Source of the DNA: Enterobacter asburiae
GTDB taxonomy: Bacteria > Pseudomonadota > Gammaproteobacteria > Enterobacterales > Enterobacteriaceae
NCBI RefSeq assembly: GCF_024599655.1
Contig: NZ_CP102247.1
Location: forward strand, 3,782,001 to 3,846,000
Direction of reading: 5' to 3'
Length of the DNA stretch: 64,000 bases
Shown one piece after another: positions 57,223-64,000 of this stretch. How positions within the stretch are numbered: the stretch's first letter is position 1; each line of letters starts with the position of its first letter. Under the pieces are notes generated by a model. The model ran no database searches, was not told the DNA's origin, and saw only the letters and a list, made by a program, of their open reading frames with translations. A program made the position numbers and the translations under genes.

Positions 57223-59214
57223 ATGTTCGGAAAATTGACACTGGATGCAGTGCCCTACCATGAACCGATTATCGTGGTTACGGTGGCTGCAATTATCATT
57301 GGTGGCGCGGCCTTACTGGCCCTGATCACTTACTTCGGTAAGTGGAGCTACCTGTGGAACGAGTGGCTGACTTCGGTTGACCACAAAAAACTCGGTATCA
57401 TGTACTGCATCGTCGGTATCGTCATGTTAATTCGTGGCTTTGCGGATGCGATCATGATGCGTAGCCAGCAGGCACTCGCTTCTGCGGGTGAAGCCGGCTT
57501 CCTGCCACCGCACCACTACGACCAGATCTTTACCGCCCACGGCGTTATCATGATCTTCTTCGTGGCGATGCCGCTGGTTATCGGTCTGATGAACGTTGTC
57601 GTTCCGCTGCAAATCGGCGCGCGCGACGTGGCGTTCCCGTTCCTGAACAACCTGAGCTTCTGGTTCACGGTTGTCGGCGTTATCCTGGTTAACCTGTCAC
57701 TGGGTGTGGGCGAATTCGCGCAGACCGGCTGGCTGGCGTACCCGCCGCTGTCAGGAATTGAGTACAGTCCGGGCGTTGGCGTCGACTACTGGATTTGGGC
57801 GCTTCAGCTCTCCGGTGTCGGTACTACCCTGACCGGTATCAACTTCTTCGTGACCATTATCAAGATGCGTGCCCCTGGCATGACCATGTTCAAGATGCCG
57901 GTATTTACCTGGGCATCTCTGTGCGCCAACATCCTGATTATTGCCTCCTTCCCAATTCTGACCGTCACCATCGCGCTGCTGACCCTGGACCGCTACCTGG
58001 GCACCCATTTCTTCACGAATGATATGGGTGGCAACATGATGATGTACATCAACCTGATTTGGGCCTGGGGTCACCCGGAAGTGTACATTCTGGTTCTGCC
58101 TGTGTTCGGTGTGTTCTCCGAAATCGCGGCAACCTTCTCGCGTAAACGTCTGTTTGGTTACACCTCTCTGGTGTGGGCAACCGTGTGTATTACCGTTCTG
58201 TCGTTCATCGTTTGGCTGCACCACTTCTTCACCATGGGTGCGGGCGCGAACGTAAACGCCTTCTTCGGTATCACCACCATGATTATCGCCATCCCTACCG
58301 GGGTTAAGATCTTCAACTGGCTGTTCACCATGTACCAGGGCCGTATCGTGTTCCACTCAGCGATGCTGTGGACCATCGGCTTCATCGTGACCTTCTCCGT
58401 AGGTGGGATGACCGGCGTACTGCTGGCGGTACCAGGTGCTGACTTCGTTCTGCACAACAGCCTGTTCCTGATTGCGCACTTCCATAACGTTATCATCGGT
58501 GGCGTGGTCTTCGGCTGCTTCGCTGGCGTAACCTACTGGTGGCCAAAAGCGTTCGGCTTCACGCTGAACGAAAAATGGGGTAAACGCGCGTTCTGGTTCT
58601 GGATCATCGGCTTCTTCGTCGCATTTATGCCGCTGTACGTGCTGGGCTTCATGGGTATGACCCGTCGTCTGAGCCAGCAGATCGATCCGCAGTTCCACCC
58701 AATGCTGATGGTTGCAGCGGGCGGCGCCGTGCTGATTGCCTGTGGTATCGCGTCTCAGCTGATTCAGTTCTACGTGTCTATTCGCGACCGCGACCAGAAC
58801 CGTGACCTGACCGGTGACCCGTGGGGTGGCCGTACGCTGGAGTGGGCAACCTCTTCTCCACCTCCTTTCTATAACTTTGCCATCGTGCCGCAGGTTCATG
58901 AGCGCGACGCATTCTGGGAAATGAAAGAGAAAGGTGAAGCGTACAAGCAACCAGCTCATTACGAAGAGATCCACATGCCGAAAAACAGCGGTGCGGGCAT
59001 TGTCATTGCCGCCTTCGCAACGGTATTTGGTTTCGCAATGATCTGGCACATCTGGTGGATGGCGATTGTTGGCTTCGCCGGCATCGTAATCAGCTGGATT
59101 GTGAAGAGCTTTGACGAGGACGTGGACTACTACGTACCAGTCCGTGAAGTTGAGAAGCTGGAAAATCAGCATTTCGACGAGATTTCTAAAGCGGGGCTGA
59201 AAAATGGCAACTGA
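57223..59214 (+). CDS. cyoB: Cytochrome bo3 ubiquinol oxidase subunit I
   Basis: The 663-residue catalytic subunit, 15 transmembrane helices, same length as E. coli. Heme and copper ligands are visible in WGHPEVYILVLPVFG (His-Tyr pair of CuB), HHFFTMGAGA (CuB histidines) and IAHFHNVIIGG (heme ligands). It reduces oxygen to water and pumps protons. Its last 11 bases overlap cyoC, which implies translational coupling. Confidence 0.98.
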   Translation: MFGKLTLDAVPYHEPIIVVTVAAIIIGGAALLALITYFGKWSYLWNEWLTSVDHKKLGIMYCIVGIVMLIRGFADAIMMRSQQALASAGEAGFLPPHHYDQIFTAHGVIMIFFVAMPLVIGLMNVVVPLQIGARDVAFPFLNNLSFWFTVVGVILVNLSLGVGEFAQTGWLAYPPLSGIEYSPGVGVDYWIWALQLSGVGTTLTGINFFVTIIKMRAPGMTMFKMPVFTWASLCANILIIASFPILTVTIALLTLDRYLGTHFFTNDMGGNMMMYINLIWAWGHPEVYILVLPVFGVFSEIAATFSRKRLFGYTSLVWATVCITVLSFIVWLHHFFTMGAGANVNAFFGITTMIIAIPTGVKIFNWLFTMYQGRIVFHSAMLWTIGFIVTFSVGGMTGVLLAVPGADFVLHNSLFLIAHFHNVIIGGVVFGCFAGVTYWWPKAFGFTLNEKWGKRAFWFWIIGFFVAFMPLYVLGFMGMTRRLSQQIDPQFHPMLMVAAGGAVLIACGIASQLIQFYVSIRDRDQNRDLTGDPWGGRTLEWATSSPPPFYNFAIVPQVHERDAFWEMKEKGEAYKQPAHYEEIHMPKNSGAGIVIAAFATVFGFAMIWHIWWMAIVGFAGIVISWIVKSFDEDVDYYVPVREVEKLENQHFDEISKAGLKNGN

Positions 59215-59818
59215 TACTCTGGCGCACTCAACTGCCCACGCGCATGAACATGCGCACCACGATACAGGACCGACCAAAGTCTTCGGTTTCTGGATCTACC
59301 TGATGAGCGACTGCATTCTGTTCTGCTGTCTGTTCGCGACCTATGCCGTTCTGGTGAACGGCACGGCGGGTGGCCCGGCTGGCAAGGATATCTTTGAACT
59401 GCCGTTCGTTCTGGTTGAAACCGCACTGCTGTTATTCAGCTCCATCACCTACGGCATGGCGGCTATCGCCATGTACAAAAACAACAAGAGCCAGGTTGTT
59501 TCCTGGCTGGCGTTGACCTGGCTGTTTGGTGCTGGATTTATCGGGATGGAAATCTATGAATTCCATCACCTGATTCTGGAAGGTTTCGGTCCAGATCGCA
59601 GTGGCTTCCTGTCAGCGTTCTTCGCGCTGGTGGGTACCCACGGTCTGCACGTCACCTCTGGTCTGATCTGGATGGCGGTACTGATGTTCCAGGTATCCCG
59701 TCGCGGCCTGACCAGCACTAACCGTACCCGTATCATGTGCCTGAGCCTGTTCTGGCACTTCCTGGACGTGGTGTGGATCTGTGTGTTCTCTGTTGTATAT
59801 CTGATGGGGGCGATGTAA
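59204..59818 (+). CDS. cyoC: Cytochrome bo3 ubiquinol oxidase subunit III
   Basis: A 204-residue, five-helix subunit of the heme-copper oxidase subunit III family. The His-rich N-terminus (STAHAHEHAHHDTG) precedes the membrane segments starting at about 25 (VFGFWIYLMSDCILFCCLFATYAVL). GTHGLHVTSGLIWM (about 147-160) is a family motif. It overlaps cyoB by 11 bases, and its stop overlaps the cyoD start (TAATG). Confidence 0.97.
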   Translation: MATDTLAHSTAHAHEHAHHDTGPTKVFGFWIYLMSDCILFCCLFATYAVLVNGTAGGPAGKDIFELPFVLVETALLLFSSITYGMAAIAMYKNNKSQVVSWLALTWLFGAGFIGMEIYEFHHLILEGFGPDRSGFLSAFFALVGTHGLHVTSGLIWMAVLMFQVSRRGLTSTNRTRIMCLSLFWHFLDVVWICVFSVVYLMGAM

Positions 59819-60144
59819 TGAGTCATTCAAACGATCATGGCGCTTCCCACGGTAGCGTAAAAACCTACATGACAGGTTTCATCCTGTCGATCATCCTGAC
59901 GGTGATCCCGTTCTGGATGGTGATGAGCGGTTCTGCGTCTAAGCCGGTTATTCTGGGTGCAATCCTGGTAACCGCGGTGATTCAGATTCTGGTGCATCTG
60001 GTTTGCTTCCTGCACATGAACACCAAGTCCGATGAAGGCTGGAATATGACCGCCTTTATCTTTACCGTGATTATCATCGCTATCCTGGTAGTCGGTTCCA
60101 TCTGGATTATGTGGAACCTCAACTACAACATGATGGTTCACTAA
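59818..60144 (+). CDS. cyoD: Cytochrome bo3 ubiquinol oxidase subunit IV
   Basis: A 108-residue, three-helix small subunit needed for assembly (109 in E. coli). The start MSHSNDHGASHGSVKTYMTGF at 59818 is fixed by the TAATG overlap with cyoC. HLVCFLHMNTKSDEGWNMTAFIFT (about 61-84) is the family-specific segment. Ends 11 bases before cyoE. Confidence 0.97.
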   Translation: MSHSNDHGASHGSVKTYMTGFILSIILTVIPFWMVMSGSASKPVILGAILVTAVIQILVHLVCFLHMNTKSDEGWNMTAFIFTVIIIAILVVGSIWIMWNLNYNMMVH

Positions 60145-60155
60145 GAGCGGCGAGT

Positions 60156-61043
60156 ATGTTTAAGCAATACCTGCAAGTAACGAAACCAGGCATCATCTTT
60201 GGCAACCTGATCTCCGTGATCGGAGGGTTCCTGCTGGCCTCTAAGGGCAGCATTGATTACACCCTCTTTATCTACACGCTGGTCGGTGTGTCACTGGTTG
60301 TTGCGTCCGGTTGTGTATTTAACAACTACATCGACATGGATATCGACAAGAAGATGGAAAGGACCAAAAATCGGGTGCTGGTGAAAGGCCTGATCGCCCC
60401 TTCCGTCTCGCTGGTGTACGCCACCTTGCTGGGTATTGCTGGCTTTATGCTGCTGTGGTTTGGTGCTAACCCGCTGGCCTGCTGGCTGGGGGTGATGGGG
60501 TTCGTGGTGTATGTGGGCGTCTACAGCCTGTATATGAAACGCCACTCCGTCTACGGCACGCTGATTGGTTCTCTCTCCGGCGCTGCGCCGCCGGTGATTG
60601 GCTACTGCGCGGTCACGAACGAGTTCGACAGCGGTGCGCTGATCCTGCTGGCTATCTTTAGCCTGTGGCAGATGCCGCACTCTTATGCCATCGCGATTTT
60701 CCGCTTTAAGGATTATCAGGCAGCGAACATCCCGGTTCTGCCGGTCGTGAAGGGCATTTCGGTTGCCAAGAACCACATCACGCTGTACATCATCGCCTTT
60801 GCTGTGGCAACGCTGATGCTCTCTCTGGGTGGTTACGCCGGATACAAATATCTGGCGGTAGCCGCTGCGGTGAGCGTCTGGTGGCTCGGTATGGCGCTGC
60901 GCGGTTACAAAGTGGAAGATGACAAAGTCTGGGCGCGCAAACTGTTTGTGTTCTCGATTGTGGCCATCACCTCGCTGTCCGTGATGATGTCCGTGGACTT
61001 TATGGTGCCAGATTCACACAACCTGCTGACTTACGTCTGGTAA
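60156..61043 (+). CDS. cyoE: Protoheme IX farnesyltransferase
   Basis: A 295-residue UbiA-family prenyltransferase that makes heme O for the bo3 oxidase. The two Asp-rich motifs are NNYIDMDIDKKMERTKNR (about 64-81) and the loop FRFKDYQAANIPVLPVVKG (about 182-200). About nine transmembrane segments. The start MFKQYLQVTKPGIIFGNLIS at 60156 is conserved (E. coli has one extra Met). Last gene of the operon, followed by a strong terminator. Confidence 0.96.
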   Translation: MFKQYLQVTKPGIIFGNLISVIGGFLLASKGSIDYTLFIYTLVGVSLVVASGCVFNNYIDMDIDKKMERTKNRVLVKGLIAPSVSLVYATLLGIAGFMLLWFGANPLACWLGVMGFVVYVGVYSLYMKRHSVYGTLIGSLSGAAPPVIGYCAVTNEFDSGALILLAIFSLWQMPHSYAIAIFRFKDYQAANIPVLPVVKGISVAKNHITLYIIAFAVATLMLSLGGYAGYKYLAVAAAVSVWWLGMALRGYKVEDDKVWARKLFVFSIVAITSLSVMMSVDFMVPDSHNLLTYVW

Positions 61044-61056
61044 GCGTGCTGAATTG

Positions 61057-61090
61057 AAAAAGCCAGGTTAATCACCTGGCTTTTTTTTTG
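61057..61090 (+). terminator. Terminator of the cyo operon
   Basis: AGCCAGGT/ACCTGGCT stem with a TAATC loop followed by nine T, ending just before the REP pair. Confidence 0.93.
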
Positions 61091-61159
61091 CCCGGCGGCG
61101 CTACGCTTGCACGGGCCTACGGGATCGGTAGGTCGGGTAAGGCATCGCCGCCACCCGAC
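61090..61159. repeat. REP pair (BIME) between cyoE and yajR
   Basis: Two inverted REP-like units: GCCCGGCGGCGC and on to CGGGCCTAC (61090-61120), then GTAGGTCGGGTAAGGC and on to CACCCGAC (61128-61159). This is a typical enterobacterial bacterial interspersed mosaic element in a 3' UTR, and it is unrelated in sequence to the CCCTCACCC repeats elsewhere in the window. Confidence 0.85.
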
Positions 61160-61256
61160 GCGGTTTTGCACGATGGTAATATCTCTTAAACAAACACCTA
61201 TTTACCGCAATTAACACCCCGCCTAAACTAGTGCCTGCTTTTGAACTGAGGTGGTA

Positions 61257-62618
61257 ATGAACGATTATAAAATGACGCCGGGCGAGCTACGCGCGACCTG
61301 GGGCTTAGGGACTGTCTTCTCGCTACGGATGCTTGGCATGTTTATGGTCCTGCCTGTTCTGACCACGTACGGTATGGCGCTGCAGGGGGCCAGCGAGGCG
61401 CTGATTGGACTCGCGATCGGCATCTACGGCCTGGCGCAGGCGGTATTCCAGATCCCGTTTGGCCTGCTCTCTGACCGGGTGGGTCGAAAGCCGCTGATCG
61501 TCGGCGGGCTGCTGGTCTTTGTGCTCGGAAGCGTGATTGCCGCCCTCTCCCACTCCATCTGGGGGATTATTCTCGGTCGCGCTCTGCAGGGCTCCGGCGC
61601 GATTGCCGCCGCGGTGATGGCTCTGCTGTCAGACTTAACCCGCGAGCAGAACCGCACCAAAGCGATGGCGTTCATCGGCGTGAGCTTTGGCGTGACGTTT
61701 GCGATTGCGATGGTGCTGGGCCCCATCATTACCCACACATTGGGTCTGCACGCCCTGTTCTGGATGATTGCCGTGCTGGCGACCATCGGCATTGCCTTAA
61801 CCCTGTGGGTCGTGCCGGACAGCAAGAACCACGTCCTGAACCGTGAGTCGGGGATGGTAAAAGGCTGCTTCAGCAAAGTGATTGTCGAGCCGCGCCTGCT
61901 GAAGCTGAATTTTGGCATTATGTGCCTGCATATCCTGCTGATGTCGACCTTTGTCGCCCTGCCCGGCCAGCTTGCCGCAGCGGGTTTCCCGGCGGCTGAG
62001 CACTGGAAAATCTATCTGGTCACGATGCTGATTTCGTTTGTCTCCGTCGTGCCGTTCATCATCTACGCCGAAGTGAAGCGCAAAATGAAGCGCGTCTTCG
62101 TGGGCTGCGTGGCGGTACTGCTGATTGCCGAAATTGTGCTCTGGGGTGCCGGACCGCACTTTTGGGAACTGATTGCTGGCGTACAGCTGTTCTTCCTGGC
62201 CTTTAACCTGATGGAAGCGCTGTTGCCGTCGCTGATCAGCAAAGAGTCCCCCGCCGGGTATAAAGGTACGGCGATGGGTATCTACTCCACCAGCCAGTTT
62301 CTCGGCGTGGCGATCGGCGGCTCGCTCGGCGGCTGGGTGGACGGCCTGTTTGATTCACAAACCGTATTTCTCGCCGGTGCGCTATTGGCGACAGTCTGGC
62401 TGCTGGTCGCCAGCACCATGAAAGAGCCGCGCTACGTCAGCAGCCTGCGGGTAGAAATCCCGGATGATGTGGAAATTAGCGATGCGCTGAAACAGCGTCT
62501 GGAAGCCAAAGAAGGCGTGACGGATGTGCTCATCGTCCCGGAAGAGCGCAGCGCTTACGTCAAAATAGACAGTAAAATGACCAACCGCTTCGAAGTCGAG
62601 CAGGCGCTCAAAGCGTGA
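61257..62618 (+). CDS. yajR: MFS transporter YajR
   Basis: A 453-residue major-facilitator transporter (E. coli 454) with 12 transmembrane helices and a C-terminal YAM domain (about 388-453), a ferredoxin-like soluble unit. The motif A loop GLLSDRVGRKPLIVGG (about 71-86) is intact. The substrate is unknown. The start MNDYKMTPGELRATWGLG at 61257 has GAGGTGG just upstream. It follows the cyo operon but has its own start region after the REP pair. Confidence 0.94.
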   Translation: MNDYKMTPGELRATWGLGTVFSLRMLGMFMVLPVLTTYGMALQGASEALIGLAIGIYGLAQAVFQIPFGLLSDRVGRKPLIVGGLLVFVLGSVIAALSHSIWGIILGRALQGSGAIAAAVMALLSDLTREQNRTKAMAFIGVSFGVTFAIAMVLGPIITHTLGLHALFWMIAVLATIGIALTLWVVPDSKNHVLNRESGMVKGCFSKVIVEPRLLKLNFGIMCLHILLMSTFVALPGQLAAAGFPAAEHWKIYLVTMLISFVSVVPFIIYAEVKRKMKRVFVGCVAVLLIAEIVLWGAGPHFWELIAGVQLFFLAFNLMEALLPSLISKESPAGYKGTAMGIYSTSQFLGVAIGGSLGGWVDGLFDSQTVFLAGALLATVWLLVASTMKEPRYVSSLRVEIPDDVEISDALKQRLEAKEGVTDVLIVPEERSAYVKIDSKMTNRFEVEQALKA

Positions 62619-62647
62619 CAAAAAGCCCGGTTAAACCGGGCTTTTTA
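62619..62647. terminator. Bidirectional terminator between yajR and yajQ
   Basis: AGCCCGG/CCGGGCT stem with TTAAA loop flanked by A and T runs; shared by the convergent yajR and yajQ. Confidence 0.9.
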
Positions 62648-62649
62648 TA

Positions 62650-63141
62650 TTAATCGCGGAAGTTTTTAAACTGGAACGGTTGCCCCAGATCGCCGCCGCG
62701 CACCAGCGCCATTACGGACTGGAGGTCATCGCGGGACTTACCGGTCACGCGAATTTCTTCGCCCTGGATCTGCGCCTGCACCTTCAGCTTGCTGTCTTTA
62801 ATAAGCTTAACGATCTTCTTCTGCACCGCGCTCTCGATGCCCTGCTTCAGCTTGGCTTCAACAAACCAGTTCTTACCGCTGTGGACGAACTCTTCCGGCA
62901 CGTCCAGAGACGTCCCTTCGATGCCGCGCTTCAACAGCTTGGCGCGCAGAATGTCGAGCAGCTGATTCACCTGGAAATCAGACTCGCTCAGCACCTTAAT
63001 GGTCTTATTTGCGTCGTTCAGCTCGAACGACGCCTCAACGCCACGAAAATCGAAACGTGACTCAACTTCGCGGGTTGCGTTCTCAACGCCGTTGCGAACT
63101 TCCTGGATATCAACTTCGGAAACAATATCGAAAGATGGCAT
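62650..63141 (-). CDS. yajQ: YajQ-family nucleotide-binding protein
   Basis: A 163-residue YajQ protein with two ferredoxin-like domains, as in E. coli. It starts MPSFDIVSEVDIQEVRNGVE, and FRGVEASFELNDANKTIKVLSESDF (about 32-56) is family-typical. E. coli YajQ binds tRNA and nucleotides in vitro, and homologues bind c-di-GMP; the physiological role is unresolved. The ATG at 63141 was chosen because the family starts there. It is divergent from panE, with about 120 bases between. Confidence 0.94.
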   Translation of the reverse strand: MPSFDIVSEVDIQEVRNGVENATREVESRFDFRGVEASFELNDANKTIKVLSESDFQVNQLLDILRAKLLKRGIEGTSLDVPEEFVHSGKNWFVEAKLKQGIESAVQKKIVKLIKDSKLKVQAQIQGEEIRVTGKSRDDLQSVMALVRGGDLGQPFQFKNFRD

Positions 63142-63262
63142 CTTTTCTTCTCCCTTCACTTTTGTTGCGTTGCATAATACCCGCTACGAGGCATAACTCA
63201 ACAGAAGCTTAGCTGTATAATTAAGCTGTAACACCTGGCGCAGTTACAGGTGAGGAGGAACA

Positions 63263-64000
63263 ATGAAAATTACGGTGCTCGGATGCGGAGCGCTTGGTCA
63301 GCTGTGGCTGACCGCGCTGTGCAAGCACGGACATGAGGTTCAGGGCTGGCTGCGCGTGCCCCAGCCCTATTGCAGTGTAAACCTGATTGGTGAAGACGGA
63401 AGCATCTTTAACGAATCCCTCACCGCGAACGATCCTGACTTCCTGGCGCAAAGCGACCTTTTACTGGTGACGCTCAAAGCGTGGCAGGTCTCAGACGCGG
63501 TAAAAACGCTGGCCGCGCAGCTCCCCCCCACTTCGCCCATACTGCTGCTGCATAACGGCATGGGGACCCTTGATGAGCTGAAAAGCGTCCCGCAGCCCCT
63601 GCTGATGGCGACGACCACGCACGCTGCACGTCGCGACGGCAACATCATCGTGCATGTCGCCAGCGGCGTAACGCATATCGGCCCGGCCAGAACACAAGAT
63701 GGCGACTACAGCTATCTGGCCGATGTGCTTCAAAAGGTGCTGCCGGACGTGGCCTGGCACAACAACATCCGCCCTCAGCTGTGGCGGAAGCTGGCGGTAA
63801 ACTGCGTAATCAACCCGCTGACGGCACTGTGGAACTGCCCGAACGGGGAGCTGAAAAATCATCCGCAGGACGTTGCGATTTTGTGTGCGGAAGTCGCGGC
63901 GGTCGTTGAGCGGGAAGGCCTGCATACCTCGGCAGACGATTTGCGCTGCTACGTCGAGCAGGTCATTGAGAGCACGGCAGAAAATATCTCCTCAATGCTG
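63263..64000 (+). CDS. panE: 2-dehydropantoate 2-reductase (ketopantoate reductase), 5' part
   Basis: NADPH-dependent reduction of ketopantoate to pantoate in pantothenate and coenzyme A biosynthesis. The first 246 codons are present; the window ends before the stop (E. coli 303 residues). The nucleotide-binding motif GCGALGQLW is at about 7-15, and the substrate-binding Lys lies in LWRKLAVNCVINPLTAL (about 173-189). GAGGAGG precedes the ATG at 63263. The reading frame is open to the edge. Confidence 0.96.
   Translation, partial: MKITVLGCGALGQLWLTALCKHGHEVQGWLRVPQPYCSVNLIGEDGSIFNESLTANDPDFLAQSDLLLVTLKAWQVSDAVKTLAAQLPPTSPILLLHNGMGTLDELKSVPQPLLMATTTHAARRDGNIIVHVASGVTHIGPARTQDGDYSYLADVLQKVLPDVAWHNNIRPQLWRKLAVNCVINPLTALWNCPNGELKNHPQDVAILCAEVAAVVEREGLHTSADDLRCYVEQVIESTAENISSML

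Overview
The window is a chromosomal segment of an Enterobacteriaceae bacterium. Most predicted proteins are near-identical to Escherichia coli proteins and run in the order htpG-recR-ybaB-dnaX-apt through acrRAB, tomB-hha, glnK-amtB, clpP-clpX-lon-hupB-ppiD and cyoABCDE to panE. A 1029-residue LacZ, a decR-cdsH pair and C-minus ribosomal protein genes beside pdeB point to Enterobacter or a close relative (Lelliottia, Leclercia). That placement is from recognition, not from a search. Both edges cut genes: htpG loses its 3' part at base 1 and panE its 3' part at base 64000. No rRNA, tRNA, CRISPR array, insertion sequence or prophage was seen.

Layout. (1) 1-16.4 kb is conserved core: chaperone HtpG, replication and repair (RecR, YbaB, DnaX with its programmed frameshift, PriC), purine salvage (Apt), the MscK channel, the AcrR/AcrAB efflux system, the TomB-Hha pair and maltose acetyltransferase. 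(2) 16.4-29.4 kb is variable compared with E. coli K-12. It holds a MocR regulator with a divergent acetyltransferase, Zur-type zinc-free ribosomal proteins L36/L31, PdeB, the nickel/cobalt module rcnR-rcnA, a lacI-lacZ unit with no lacY or lacA, a YczE-type membrane protein with a divergent MocR regulator, and a small coupled gene pair of unknown function. The 4.5S RNA gene ffs closes it. (3) 29.4-42.3 kb returns to the core order (ybaZ, ybaY, tesB, amtB, glnK, mdlBA, decR, cof, ybaE, queC) with the extra gene cdsH. (4) 42.3-43.0 kb is a type II toxin-antitoxin insertion between queC and fadM. (5) 43.0-64 kb is core: fadM, ybaV, ppiD, hupB, lon, clpX, clpP, tig, bolA, yajG, ampG, cyoABCDE, yajR, yajQ, panE.

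Regulation can be read in several places. There are sigma-32 promoters before htpG, lon and clpP, a sigma-54 promoter and NtrC box before glnK-amtB, and an AcrR operator between acrR and acrA. RcnR operators precede rcnA, a Zur-type palindrome precedes rpmE2-rpmJ2, and two matching lac operators flank lacI. An RcsAB-like box lies upstream of tomB-hha, a perfect 24-bp palindrome precedes the toxin gene, and an ArcA-like site with a sigma-70 promoter precedes cyoA.

The least ordinary items are these. An exact 113-bp tandem duplication covers the 3' end of rcnR and leaves a second, coupled C-terminal mini-ORF. A pair of palindromic repeats supplies the C-terminal codons of both YbaM and MscK. 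The lac unit lacks a permease and has an operator on each side of lacI. The coupled small-gene pair beside ffs has no recognised function. I did not find a clearly new multi-gene system; these are the best candidates for a second look.
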